Below, in pieces: positions 11,001 to 57,700 of a DNA stretch of 64,000 nucleotides (the first letter of the stretch is position 1; the number at the start of each line of letters is the position of its first letter). The stretch comes from Acanthococcus lagerstroemiae (lineage: Eukaryota; Arthropoda; Insecta; Hemiptera; Eriococcidae). The stretch is from positions 23,593,321-23,657,320 of the forward strand of contig CM063109.1 in assembly GCA_031841125.1 (NCBI GenBank), written 5' to 3'. The notes beneath the pieces are model-generated. The model was not told where the DNA came from. It did not search any database and saw only the letters and a list, made by a program, of their open reading frames with translations. Made by a program: the position numbers and the translations under genes.

Positions 11001-11050
11001 TCAAGTCATTCGCAGATACACATACATACTTCCTATATTGCCTGACCAGT

Positions 11051-11423
11051 CAGCTGCGTAGGTAATCGTGCAGTACCAAGAAAGGGGGCCGCTGATGCTG
11101 CAGTCAGTGTCCAAGCGGGCGTGAGAACAATTCATTTTATACGACACGCTGATATATTTACATACAAAAACAACGAAAAAGTTACGAACAAATCAAAACA
11201 AGTATGGAGTAAAAATTGAAAAAATGTGGAACTGGATATGCTGCCAGTCCGTCGATATGATTAAAATGACAAAATTCGTACATTTAAATAATTTTTCCAC
11301 GATTAAATACGAATAAAATTGATTCATAAATACGACAGATTAAAATTTTACGGCAGTAACTAATTCAATGTTCATTAAAAGTAACACAAAATCAGAAGAT
11401 TAAACTCATTTGCAGCGCCGAGT
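11051..11423. other. 3' flank/3' UTR side of the kinesin gene
   Basis: This stretch lies downstream of the minus-strand kinesin stop codon (11424-11426). It is AT-rich. No coding exon or clear repeat was recognised; part of it should be the kinesin 3' UTR. Confidence 0.4.
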
Positions 11424-45210
<33,787 letters not shown>

Positions 45211-46106
45211 TTTGTAAGACACAATTAGAACAACAATACACTTAGTACTCAAATCACGAATTTGCCGGATTCATCCATTCATCGAGAAAAACTTGAACAG
45301 AAAAACAGAGATGTCACAAAAATTCATTCGTTATTTTTCAAACCGTGCCCGCCTTGCTTGTTGACGAAGGACTATCAGTGTTACCATATGCATAGATACC
45401 AGACGCTATACAGTGTCACCAGTATACAGTTTCAAAAAATTTACTTTTTAATTTTTAACGAAGGGGACAAGGGGAGAATCACGAGGAACCGGAAAAGTCA
45501 ACCTCAATTCGAGAATTATTTTCAGATAATTTACCTCAAGTTTTAAATAGTTTCGAATTACTACTTAGTGGTCAACGGCGTTGTCAAATAAAATACGAAG
45601 GCCCATTTTGGGAGAGAAATCTTCTTGACAACTGCATTCCTTAACTGCCAACTTGGCCGCTGAATATTTGTTGATGGAGGGAGAAAGGGTTTTCACCTCC
45701 AGAAAATCGCGTGCAAGTTGCTTATCGTAGTGTCAAGTTTCATTCGGCCTGACCCATTTATATATAATATTCGTTTTTCGCACGTCGAATTGATTTTACT
45801 ACTCTCTTCGTAATTTTGCGACCTTACTGATATCTGATTACATAATACTGATCTGGTTCTTGGTTGAGCGTCACTTATACACTACTGATGCTGGCCTATT
45901 GCTGACATGTCAAATATCAGTATGTTCTTGGCACCAGTTTGAAGCTGAAGAGTTTGTCGACGTGTCCGGTGTTGAGAGTTGAGAATAATGTGTGTATTGT
46001 GATCAGTGAATGATATATACAGCGAAACCGTCTCCATGTTACCTCACATCGTTTTTGTATGTCCAAGTAAAAATGGTTTCCAGTCGTCGTGATCTGCTCT
46101 ACCAAC
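45211..46106. promoter_or_regulatory. Divergent intergenic region between KIF20-like and SLC35E1-like genes
   Basis: 896 bp separate the two start codons, which point away from each other, so both promoters and 5' UTRs must fall here unless an upstream non-coding exon exists. No TATA box can be asserted. Confidence 0.5.
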
Positions 46107-47562
46107 ATGGTGGATCGAAAAGTCAGGAAGGAGATTATCGCGGTACTGACATTATGCATATTGTGGTATTCGACGAGTTCCGGTAATAATGTGGTGTCCA
46201 AGATATTACTCAGTGAATTTCCATTTCCGATGACGGTGACCATGGTCCAACTGCTGTCCATAACCGTATACTCCGGGCCGTTTTTCAACGTCTGGGGAAT
46301 ACGTAAGTTCGTGGACATGAGCTGGTCGTATTACTTAAAGATCATCGTTCCTTTGGCATTGGGAAAGTTCATGGTGTCGGTGCTCACTCATGTCAGCATA
46401 TGGAAGGTTCCCGTATCGTATGCTCATACAGGTAAATTGGCACTGTTCGAGGAGATATCTTCGGGTAATAATTCCTTAACTTCATTTTCATATTTTTGAT
46501 TACAGTGAAAGCAACGATGCCTCTGTTTTCTGTAGTGCTGTCTAGAATCATACTGGGTGAAAAACAGACGTGCAGAGTAAGTAATATTTTAATTATGTAC
46601 GCATGAAGTCTTGTAATCTTGTTTGTAATTGAAGGTATTTTCAGGTTTATGCGTCTCTGATACCGATTGTTACCGGCGTGATCATAGCGACGCTTACGGA
46701 GCTCTCATTTGATTTGATTGGGTTGATTAGTGCTCTGGTTGCCACTCTTCAGATGTCCTTGCAGAATATTTTCTCGAAGAAAGTAAGGACCATTGAAAAT
46801 AATTTTCTTGACCAGTTTGAAAAGTAGAGTACGTTTAATTACGATGGTGCTTACAGGTCCTCCAAGATGTTGGTATCCATCATCTGCGGTTACTCCATGT
46901 GCTGGGAAGATTGGCGTTCTTTTTGTTCATACCATTTTGGCTGTATTTTGATTTCAGGACCATTATGAACGACAATCAGTTGGTAAGTTACATGGTAACT
47001 GACTTGTATGAGTGGATTAGAATTCTATGATGAAGAATTTATGTGATATTCTGCGTATTCCTGTTTTAGAGAGCTGATCGGCAATATCGCATAATAGCAT
47101 TGTTATTCGCTGACGGGTTACTAAATTGGCTGCAGAATATTTTTGCGTTTACAATCATGTCGATGGTTACTTCGTTGACGTTTGCAGTAGCGAACGCGTC
47201 AAAACGAGTTTTCATTATCCTTTGCTCACTATTAATTCTCGGAAATCCGGTTACCGCTGTTAACGTATTTGGTATGATGTTAGCTATCGTAGGAATGTTG
47301 GCGTATAATAAGGTACAGTTGATTGGCCTAGAGTGGAACATTAATCTGCGAATACAGTGAGCCTATGATTAAAAAACGTGTATTGTTGCAGGCTAAGTAC
47401 GACCAACTTGCGGCTGACAGTAAGCGAACATTGTTACCACTAGCCAAAACCTCTCGGACGGAGAACAGTCTGTACAAGTATCAGAAAATCGGCTCTCATA
47501 ATGGCCCCAATGGTTATTTGATGAACGGCATCTATAAAGGCACTGGCTCGAATTACGTGTGA
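46107..47562 (+). CDS. SLC35E1: SLC35E1-like nucleotide-sugar/triose-phosphate-type transporter, 357 aa
   Basis: A drug/metabolite-superfamily membrane transporter of the SLC35E/TPT group, expected in Golgi or ER membranes; the substrate of SLC35E1 is not firmly known. Exons 46107-46431, 46506-46576, 46645-46782, 46857-46982, 47070-47312 and 47392-47562 join in frame with GT-AG introns (1074 nt). Conserved blocks in order: [81 protein letters not shown], the TMD repeat [36 protein letters not shown] and [21 protein letters not shown]. About ten hydrophobic segments fit the family. The ATG in 'caacATGgtg' was chosen. Six exons and an intact frame suggest a functional gene. Confidence 0.94.
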
Positions 47563-49195
47563 AATTGCTGTCCGATTTACAAGTCGATTTCGCGGTAATT
47601 GCATTGACGTAAAACACTCGATATTTCCTCGACAGCCGTTGATAGTTTTATCTAACAACGGCAGTTCCGTGGAGCTAACGTTTGAATTTGTCTTTCATTA
47701 TGTTACGTACACGTAGTACACGAGGCGGAAAAACACTTGTACGATGTGAAGCATTAAAAATGCGCTCGATTAGAAAGTACTTTACGTGCGATAATAGTTA
47801 CTGATAACGTTAAGTACTACAGTCTATCCCAGTGTTAAACTCGAGTTTCGGCAATGTCATACGATATTACCAAGTCATAAGTGCGTTACAAGAGATAGGC
47901 ACGTATCTAAGTTTGAATTTTCTATCTTAAGTTAGGTGTAAGATTTATTAATTGGAAATAAGGTTGTCTTCCAAAGGCAGAGATTTAGAATTTTCAGTCC
48001 GTTAGCATGAGACCTGGAAATGATATGTACTGGTTAGTGTTGATTTAGTGAACCAGAGTGAAGAGCTTTCCATGATGAAGTTTTCTAAAGGAACCCCGTT
48101 TTTGTGGTTCATTTCCTGTCCTACTCTTGTAAATTGATTGGAACTTTCCTATTCACGAGAGTAGTGGGTGCTTTATCTAAAGTTTTTTGAAGCTCTTTTC
48201 GCGAATACGGTACTTGTAGGCGACAAGTTTATTTCAGTTTTAGTCTTCGTTCATCGGACCTTGAATTTGTTACATTGTTCTTTCGTTTCATGAAATGGGA
48301 ATACAACTAGTGGGGGATTTGCGAACTCATTTTGTGATGGATACACCGGCGTTGTTTGATGTTCCCCCCTTCTGATTACTCTTGAGAGCATTCTGGAAGA
48401 AACGGGCCCATTGTCTCGTATGATAAAGCCTAAGGATTCGATGATACTGTTTTTCAAAACTATTGAGAAAAAGAAGAGGCCAAACCCGTTTTCCAGAGGA
48501 AAGTTTGGCAAACGGAGGGAAAAAATTGACAATGTTCCAAACGCCTTCCCCCTTTTCAATAACTAAATATTTTTACCCTTATTTATTATTTGTAAACTGC
48601 ATTTGCTACAAACCTATTATGTTCCTGCGTAAAAAATTAATTTATGTCAGATTCGTGAGGACGATAAATTCCACCATCGTTTTTGACGTCCAACTCATAC
48701 TTCAATACCGAATTTATATTCTTGTTCTTGGTTTCTTTGTAGTTGTTACAAATTGTGTGATTTCGTTGCTGATAATTTTAAAACTGTTTTGTACGTTTTT
48801 ATACTTGTACGTTCGTTTCCCAAGTGAACATAAGGTCGACTTGATCATTGGACCATGTTTGTCTTCATTGTATTTTCATTCAAACGTGTTATGTTTGTGA
48901 ATTTTAACACTCGTTCTACCCCGTTCTTGAATTTTGCTGATCAGCGAGATTTTCAATTTTTATATCCCACTGTCGGACGGGCATTGAACTTCTATGATTG
49001 TATAATTATTCTGTGAAGGTTGATGATATCTTTCACTTGTATCTATGTACCTGTGATTTTCACGTCGTGTTTTCTTATAGTGCTTTATTGTTTTTATTTA
49101 TGTTTTTAAATGTACAATAATCATTTCAATAATGGCTGTGCTAATCATTCATGTTATCTGTAAAATTGAATAAAGTTTATTGTTGTTAAGGTTTG
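47563..49195 (+). other. SLC35E1-like 3' UTR with poly(A) signal
   Basis: The long gene-free stretch after the stop ends at AATAAA (49169-49174) followed by a TTG/T-rich stretch, a plausible cleavage site near 49195. A T-rich region at 48560-49080 has no convincing coding frame. Confidence 0.65.
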
Positions 49196-50794
49196 CATTG
49201 AGATGTTTCATTGCCACTACTCGGACGTAAGAAGGGGGGGGGGAGGGCACTTGTCACCCTTTCGATCAGGTCCTGAATGCCTCATAGACCCCTAGGTATA
49301 AAGCGTAGATTTAAAGGCTTCTCAAGAGCTGGCGTGGAAAATATGTTATTTAATACTCGTAGAATAGGGGGTAGAGACGGGATCTTTTGGGAAAGAGCAA
49401 TACTAGTTGTCAGCTGAGTGTAAAAAACATTGAAAAATATTAGAAGTGATGTAGCTGAAGAGCTAATGAAGCTTACGGAGAAAACAGACTACTTTGAGCA
49501 AAACAAAGTACTGTTTGCAATTGTAAGACGTGTGTTAGACCCATTTCTGTTACTTTCAGTTATGCACTTGCATTCCTTTTCATTTTGGTCAATTTGGTAG
49601 TTCAATGTATATCATTTCTCTGTTAGCTATTTGCCAGTATACTTTGAGATTTGCTATTTGTATCAGTTCATATTGTTTCCCATTCTTTCAATGGTATCAT
49701 TTATGGCTATTTCGGCATTCTATATTTGCGTATAAAATCATCATTTCTAGTCGTGATTTCATGGCAAAATATTGCATTTTGTATCATCTTTGTCAATTTT
49801 CCGTTTACTCTTTCATTTGTGTCGTTATTTTATATCTTCCATTTTGGTTATTACATGAGTTCTGTTGGTCTTATTTGTTTCCTTCCAGTTTACTGATTTC
49901 GTGTATCTGTTCTAATTCCATCAATGTTTTTAAACGTATAGGTTTGTACTCGTAATATTTCTATTTTCTTCTGTTTCAACCATTCCTATCAATTTTAGGA
50001 ATAATTTTTTTCTAAATCTATTATTTTGGCTAGTTTTTCCATTTTCTGTTCTCTTCGCTAGAATTCGGCATTAATTTTGTAATCTATTTTATTTCTCATT
50101 TTTGCATGAATTCATTTTGTTATCCCATATCTGTCGGTCATATTCTTTCTGGTTCCATCTATTTTTCGTTCTATTTCTGTCATTACTATCTTTGTCTTTC
50201 ATTCATTATTTTTGCTGACATTTCTTTCGTTATCGTTACAGTTCTATCATCAGCTTTGTTTCTGTCTTTTCCATTTTGCGGTAGTCTAAAAGAGGTGAGG
50301 GACGATTAGGGCTATTGCTTTGTGCTCTTTCAGATTCCCGGCTTGAATATAAAGAAAATATTTTGTAAGATGGTTTCCAAACTGCTGAAGTAGATACTTC
50401 TGGCTGAGTAAGGAAATAGAATGGACACTAAACAAGATATGAAACTACAATATTTGTCCCGCGGGTTAAGAAAAAACTAGTTATGGGCCTCATTAGTTTT
50501 CAAGAATTCATTGGTACCCTCTGAAAATGTGCTTCAACAACACACAAATTAACACCACCAATTTGAAGTTTTAAAATTTGTAATTTTAACATCATGGTAC
50601 AGATAAAAGTACAAAAATACATGTTTCGAACAATTATTAATGAAAAGGTTTGCGCACACGCTTGAAGATCACAGTAATTCTTCGTAATTGTCAACATCTG
50701 AAAAGACATAATTCACAATAATAGCGGTCGAAATCATGAAGTTTGGAACATCATAAAAAGCACTCAATCTTGGTATATTGATAAGTAACGTCTG
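49196..50794. other. Intergenic, T-rich, no gene seen
   Basis: Includes a G-run at 49236-49244 and, at 49560-50290, a strongly T-rich stretch whose complement is A-rich and charged in translation, possibly the antisense of a very old LINE. No frame can be supported. The NUP35 3' UTR should occupy the right end. Confidence 0.35.
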
Positions 50795-51948
50795 TCACCA
50801 CCCGAAAAGGTACTCCATGGTTTTGGAAACAACGCCCGAGCTTTTGGTTGGTATACTGGTTAATGGAACGACCTATATCGACATAAAATCATAATTATAC
50901 ATACTTGAATAGCTAAATGAAAATCAAGCTCACAAGAGGCAAAATAACATACTTCGTTTTCATTGTTAGCGGCGGTTAATCGTCGAATAGTTGGACTAAA
51001 TGGAGGTGCATTCACAGCCTGTCTGGTAGGGATATTAGCTCTAGATTGGAGTAAAAGAGACCGACTTGAAGTATTTTCTAAACTATGCTAAAAAAAACAA
51101 ACAAAAAAAAACATAACCAAATAATTATTCATAATCATACAAAATGTTGAGAATTCATAACTCGGTACATAACACTGAAACACTACAAACCTTATCTTTC
51201 CTAGAAACAACGCCGATCATTAAATTGGAAGAGATTTGTTTCCCATTCTGAGACAGGGCTGCCTGAGCCTCTCTTCTATTCGAATATTTCACGCTAATCC
51301 AGTTACCTCCATTCGACGAATGCTGCTTATCAATTATCTGACCAAATCGAACGAAATACGATAGAACTAAGTCTAGCTGAGACGGTGAGAATCCGAAGAT
51401 AGTAACCCAATTCTCAGAAAAATCCTCTTCGATGTAATCTCTGTAGATTTCAAATTTGATTACAACCCACAATCATCACACTTTACATTCACAGGTATTA
51501 ATAACTTCGTTACAATACCTCGTATTGTTCTGGGTAACGTTAACATCGTAACTGGCGTTCGTTTGATTCATGGAATGAATAGTGCTGTAGTCAGCCAAAC
51601 TAATAATGGGAGGACCGTCATGTTTCTCCGTTGGAGAAGTTACATTTGAAAATGAGTACCTATAAAAATTCAGAGACGTTTTAAGGACTTAGAATGCATG
51701 ATTACCACTTGTAACGTGATCATAATCAATACCTACCTATCGTTCGACACATTGCGACCAGGCGAAGATTGAAATTTTGCGAACTGAGATTTATTTGGTG
51801 ATGTTAAACGTGAAGATGTGCAAGCAGAAGTGTTTCCGGGTTCACTTCCCAGCAGAAATGATGGCAGGAACTGAGAATTTGAGGCAGATGCATCCAACAT
51901 CGACGTGTTGAATGATGTGTTCGGTGTTCCCAGAGTCATTGGCTCCAT
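50795..51948 (-). CDS. NUP35: Nucleoporin NUP35/Nup53, 271 aa
   Basis: A linker nucleoporin of the inner ring of the nuclear pore. Exons in transcript order: 51948-51737, 51659-51519, 51440-51191, 51087-50953, 50872-50795 (816 nt with stop, phases 2, 2, 0, 0). The N-terminal part is Ser/Thr/Asn-rich and disordered (MEPMTLGTPNTSFNTSML). Exon 3 encodes the Nup35-type RRM (MPPN) domain: NWVTIFGFSPSQLDLVLSYF, GQIIDKQHSSNGGNWISVKY, RREAQAALSQNGKQI. The C-terminus KTMEYLFGW ends in the amphipathic membrane-binding motif known in the family. Shorter than the human protein (326 aa), mainly in the disordered parts. Confidence 0.95.
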
Positions 51949-52508
51949 TTTAACAACTGACCAAGTACAACTAGTGCTTTTAGTTATGGATTAAAGATGT
52001 TTCACCAGTTACCTGAAATTATGCGGGCACAAATATCACACACAAAATAAACGCGGAGTTATTAAAAATGTATTCGATTTTTATTAAGTTATATTCTTTC
52101 CAGTTTGTTATGGCTCAAGTCTCAAGACGTTGGAAAATTGACTTGAATTTCCAAGTGTTGTCATTATGAGAAATACAAATTTCTTTTGACATCGTTTTAG
52201 GGACACAAGAATGCACTGTGATAAGGAAAAAGTCTGATTTTTGTTGGTCACTGAAGTCACTGACGTGAGCGACAATCAAGGAAATCAATCAGTGTAGCCA
52301 CTTAGCCATCTTTATTTAATCTTGAATGTTTGAGAAGTTATCAGTGTTGGTGTTGTTATTGTTGTCAAATGGAAATGAGTGATAAAAATTTTTTTTGCCG
52401 CGTTCCTGCTTCAGTTGAATGTGATGTGAATTTGATTTTTATCGAAGTTTCAAATTTCTGAATTTGTGCTTTTAATTTGAACGGAAAGTGATTCAGATTA
52501 CTTTTATA
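51949..52508. promoter_or_regulatory. Divergent intergenic region, NUP35 and the 395-aa gene
   Basis: 560 bp between two start codons facing away from each other, the classical arrangement of a bidirectional promoter. No specific factor site is claimed. Confidence 0.5.
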
Positions 52509-54234
52509 ATGAGTAGTAAGTAGAAATACTGCTTGATCTTTTCTCATCCGCTGTTACTGGATATCGAAAAATTAATTTTACTAAGGAACCGTAATCCACT
52601 TCTTGTACCTTCGAAACCAGAGATCGTGTTTAGCGCATGAAATTCAGTTATTTATACTGCGAGCAACTGTTTTTTTTATCATTTCTAGTAATTGTAACTT
52701 CCTGATGCATTGATTTTGAGTTCTTAAAGCGTCATCTTGGCGATACATTACGAATTTGAAGTTATCTCCTTATACTGTACTTAGTATAAATATGCATAAT
52801 GCACAAAAACTGGTATTATGTAACGTCACTGCGTAATTAGATATGTAGAAGATGTTCACTCAAAAAACATGATGAAAAAAATATACTCATTATATGAATT
52901 AGATGAAAAGTGTGTAAGGATGAATTTATTGTCATTTTGGGAATGTTACATAATATGTAAGTTAATGTTTAGTATTCTTCGTATCTCAATGAATTTATGG
53001 AGACTAATGAAATCTTATAATATTGTTGTTAAAACTACCAATTGTTCGTGTAGGTCACGGTGATACATACGACGAAAGTAAAACTGATTGGACAGCGACC
53101 GATGTTTTCAAAAAACCTTTGTTCATTCTGCAGGAGGAATCAGCGTCTTCCTCTTCGTTGGATACGAACTGCCCAACTTCTCGAAATTTCAAGTCTGATT
53201 CGAAGACGGCTGATGGTCAAAACGTGATATCTTCAACCGGTTGTAACACATTCGACTCATCTTACCAACCCACCTCGAGAAAAAAATTGCTTCCCAAATC
53301 AAATTACAACACGTTAGATTTTTCAGAAGCTTGCATTTCAGAGCAGGATTCCATAACGCATAACAAGAAGCACTGCCGTAACGTACTGAAAGAAAAGAAC
53401 AGTTGTCAAGTCAATTTTGAAATAGACGAATCGCAAAATTGTACCATCCCAGGTCAAGGAATCCAGTGTCTACATAAACCTTCAAATAAAGATGTGCAGT
53501 CACCTGGAGCTGAATTTTCTGTAGCATTTACTACCCAGAAGTCATTTCTGCTGAAACAAGCTCCACGTGATCAGTTTCGTCGAATTGACAAGGAGGCTCG
53601 TTTTACAAATGCATTCATGTCCTCGGAAAATACACTGGTGGAGGATCTACAGTATTTAGAATTCAAACCGAATGAGGCGTCGAATGGCTCCAAGAAGTCA
53701 GCGGAAATATTGGAAAAACGAAACCCCGACAAGAGTATTTGTCTCAAGAGTACGAGTAAAACAATCGATAATGTAGAAGATTCTTTGATCGACGAACTGT
53801 TCAAGAAGAGCATGACTTTTGTAGTCCCACCTCCGAGGATGAAAAAATCAAAACATCGACTGAAAACTTCTATAGACTTGCTACCTAAAAAACCTAATTT
53901 TCCTAGGTTTGATGATTACATGAATGATTTATTTTATAAATATTTAATTGAGAAAATGGAGCCAAAATATGGCTTAAAGACGAACAACGAAGCAGTTAGG
54001 GTTGCCAAATTCACTCATGAAATTGTATCTCAGATTATGTCAATGGACGTCGATTATCATGACAAGGTGAAAGAACTGGAATATCTGTTGGCCAGAAAGC
54101 AAGTTATAAGGACCCATTTTGATTTTTGGAGGTTTTGCGTGGATTATCTCCCTTCTGAATTTTATTTGAAATCAATACCAATGATGAAAACTTTAATGCA
54201 ACCGGTCTGGTCAGCGACGGAAAGTTCTGATTAA
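52509..54234 (+). CDS. Uncharacterised 395-aa protein, two coding exons
   Basis: Exon 1 is only ATGAGTA (52509-52515) before donor GTAAGT. Exon 2 runs 53054-54234 after acceptor cgtgtag. The split codon A|GT gives MSSHGDTYDESKTDW in frame, 1188 nt in all. The first 290 residues are polar, rich in Ser, Asn and Lys, and probably disordered, with WTATDVFKKPLFILQEESAS near the start and a basic patch PPPRMKKSKHRLKTS at about 265. The last 110 residues look helical: FPRFDDYMNDLFYKYLIEKM, VRVAKFTHEIVSQI, YHDKVKELEYLLARKQ. I do not recognise the family. An in-frame ATG at 53023 is intronic in this model and is the alternative start. AATAAA lies at 54437-54442. Confidence 0.75.
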
Positions 54235-54794
54235 TTATAATTTCATCTATAAAATATTTATCCTTAGTTGGCAGGTTCGTTATTGATTTAACTTCGTACT
54301 TATCTCGTTGTATAAGCATTCATTTTTACTCATGAGATGTCGATCATGTTCGTGGCGTATTAAAGACTTTATTTTAGATTTCCTTAAACGTACCATATCT
54401 GTGGTCCCGATTCTTATAAGAATTCCTATTATTCTTAATAAAAGTGAACCTACAATATGTGTATCAAACTTGGCCCAGTCAAGTTGATTTATTTTCGAAT
54501 TTCGTTTTTGTTGTATAGTTCATGAAACGTATACCTATCTTTTTTTCTTTTTTTAAAAATTTCATCGAATATTTTTGAAATTATTATACCTAAGATGATG
54601 TATAAGAGATCAATACTAGTACGTTTTATGTTACACAAAAGTTATAGTCTAAATTACATTTAGAAAGCATATAGGTACTACTAAATAAGATAGCTCTTAC
54701 GTTACTGTAGGAAGTGGAACGATTTTTAGTTTCGAGAAAAGTTGGAATTTAAGAAAACAGTTTCGGCGACGATGATACTAAACAATATACGAGT

Positions 54795-57700
54795 TCAGAA
54801 AACGGTTAATTTGTTGACACTATCAAAGCCAGCTGAATGTCCACCATTGCGGACGACAAAAATTTCACCATCGTAATGCATTCTTCGTTCGCCACGGCGC
54901 ACAAACAGGTGTTTAGGTTCTTCCTGAATCCCAACTGAAGCCGTACAGTGGACGAATGGTGTTGTGATACCACTCGTTCCTTTCAGACTAGTTTTCATTT
55001 GAATGCGGTTATTGTCTCTGCTAACTCTGTAAAAGGAAATAAATATTTTCAAAACCCGCTGATATTAGGAAAAAGTTTTCCAGGTGGATTGAGTGATTGA
55101 GTTACTTTACAAATCCATCGGTATTTTGTTCAATTTTTATCCCATTTATGATCCACTTCTCATCACCGTTACTTTTTACCGTATAACGTGCTGTGTTCAA
55201 CAGCGTCAAGCACTCGTCAACGTATTGAGGACCGTGTTGAGATTCAGCGAAAAATACTGATTTAGAAAAATCGTAACTGACGATATCACAGAATTTGTCG
55301 GTAGTCGATCGTGTTCCTCCCTCGTCTAATAGAAAAACGAGTGCTGACGAATCAGACGTGAAACTGATGCCCCCATGCCACATTTTTGCATACCTGTTAA
55401 CAAAATGAAGGGACTGGCAACGTGACACAAAGCTGATGCAGGTGCCCATAAATAGTTACGACTCTAGTTACAATATTTAAACCATGATTGCTGTAGAAAC
55501 TTACTTATTATTTGTTGTTCCTTTTCCAAACCCCACTGTTTCAACTCTGCTACCATACTGGTACATTCTGCCAGTCGGAGATAGGAGTGCGGAAATTTTC
55601 CCAGACGGTGTAATAGATAGTTTCATATTGACCTGGATGTAGACGGAAACTAATCATAATGGTTTCAATGAATCTGATCGCTGCGTGATTTTATTATTTT
55701 TATAGTCAATTTACCCTGTTATTAACCATACGAATGGCCCGGTCGACTGTAATGTCAATTCTTATATCATTGTGTACCATGATGGACACATAACCTTGCA
55801 TCGTAGCGATCATATCTCCGCAGGATGGATTTAAAACTGCTTCCGGCCATCTTCCGAATTGCTGTATGGATGCAAAAAGGGTACAGAAAGATGGAAACCA
55901 ATACAAACAGACGAGATTCTGGTTGCTAGCTAAATACTGCTGACTATGCTTTATATGCCTTCCTACATGCTTTGCGATTTTTGGGGTAAAGCTCAAGATC
56001 TTGGCTCAAATTTTTGAATCACGGGATTCAGAAAGTTTCTTTTTTCTTAATTCAAAGATTTCAGAAAGCTGAAATTGGAAAACATTTACCGAATTGGGGT
56101 TGTTCATTTGGAGCAATTAGGGATGACAAGCCGAAGAAAAATATATGTACCTATATGGTCCTGAGACACTTATGTTAGTATATTAAAAATCCCTGCTAGA
56201 GAAAGTGGAAAAAATTAGAGTAGGTCCCTCTGATCATCAGTTGAAAGGGCGGTGATGGAAACGTGCTGACTCACTACATATATTTTGTGATCTGAGAAAT
56301 CCTCTCAATTCAAGTTTCGTGAACAAGTTTTCGATAGAAAATGTTCCCAGCTACTTCTTGAAAATTTTGTCACTGTAAAATACATCTTTCAGCTTGCAGA
56401 TCCTATGTTCTTACTTTGTTCTAGAACTCTTCTATTCTACTTTTATAATCAGTTCAAAGTGGAAAAGGAGTTAGCACGTTTTCTTTGCCGGTGTTTTTCT
56501 CCCAAATGAAGTCCGTAGACTGTGTTTTATAAAGCTGGAAAAACTAATAATTAAAAATGATAAAGCAGTACTTCATATTAAACATTTCCATTCAAGATAT
56601 AAGTCGTGAAAGAGTAAAAAATTTCCTCTCTTGATTCGTTGATAAAATAATATTGGGACTTAAGTCTAAGTTGCATGTGTTGGCAGCACTGTCGGTATGT
56701 TCATTGTATTCTTATCACTTTGGGGTGAACTGATAACAATACACGCAAAACATTTGCCTATGGTAGTGCTACCTAGGTGAGGTTTAAACCCCAATGGACG
56801 CTGTTAAGGGAAACAGAACCAACCAACATTTGTTGAGAAAATGAGTTATTAATATCGTTGAAAAGAGCATAAAGAGTAGAATTTTTCAAAATTGGGCCCC
56901 CGATTCCAAAATGTGTACTCACGTTGAAAAAGCTTATCAGTAAACGCTATGTCATACAGTTTCTACATGGCTCTTGAACTTCGAATCACGTGTTCTCAAA
57001 AGCAGATTTTGTCGTTTGGTTCTGTCTCGCTGAACAGAGTCCAAATGAATCTTACCACGACGTTACACTTTTAAAGCGCAATATACGTGTGCGGAAACCT
57101 TTCATTTTGTATTCAACCGCGCCCGTTGATGCCGAATTCACTACATGGTAAGCTCCGCATAGTTGGATTCGGGATCCACGGGCATGGCTGAATATACAAA
57201 ATGGATGGTTTCCGCACTTGTATTGTTATAGGTCTCTAACACTTTTGTGGTAACGAAAGTACATAAAAAGCAAAGCCGACAAAGGCGGCAGTCTTCGACC
57301 ATCCAGTGTATGGACCAGCGAAGCTGCGTATTTCGCACGCCAGAACCTGGGCGGATAAACGCAACAACACAACATATCTCAGCGGAATATTTATATGTGT
57401 GCGCTTTTGTTGAATGTAGTGGTGCGTGCTTACAGTCGCTTCCATCTGTAATATGTCGAGGAATTGCCTACTCAACGCCCGGGTTTCTTTGTATTTCTAT
57501 TACACAGCGCTAGGGCTCTATAGTTTCACCTGGGTATACTAAGCCGCCATTTTGGTTCATACTGCGCCCGTGGATGCCGAATCCGACTATGCGGAGCGTA
57601 CCGCGTAGTCAATTCGGCATCGACGGGCGCAGTATGAACCAAAATGGTGGCTTAGTATACCCAGGTGAAACTATAGAGCCCTAACAGCGCTTACGGCGCT

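Larger units (their letters stand above)
6830..11050. repeat. Composite repeat: satellite core flanked by GGTA-rich minisatellite clusters
   Basis: Left cluster (about 6830-7160) and right cluster (about 10780-11050) are both rich in GGTA/TACC words and appear in inverted orientation to each other. The left has CTTGGTACGAGGTAA and GGGTAGTAGGTATGGG; the right has TACCAGGTACTACAAGGTAA and TACCTGGGTAGCCC. Between them lies the 241-366 bp satellite. The symmetry suggests one element with repeat-built termini, as in foldback elements, but the arms are too degenerate to prove a TIR by eye. Confidence 0.5.

Noticed and set aside
48463..48900. 145-codon + frame after SLC35E1
   Set aside because: Lies in the long 3' UTR before the AATAAA, T-rich and without domain features.
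49605..49955. 116-codon + strand frame rich in Phe, Ile and Ser
   Set aside because: T-rich DNA gives hydrophobic translations by chance; no membrane protein family recognised, no splice context.
53023..53053. Start of the 395-aa gene at the in-frame ATG 53023
   Set aside because: The stretch to 53053 ends in a good splice acceptor (tgttcgtgtag) and joins in frame to ATGAGTA|GTAAGT upstream, which seems the better start. Kept only as an alternative.
57236..57513. Open frames of 79-88 codons on both strands
   Set aside because: They lie within a foldback repeat, have no splice or homology support, and mirror each other as expected from inverted sequence.
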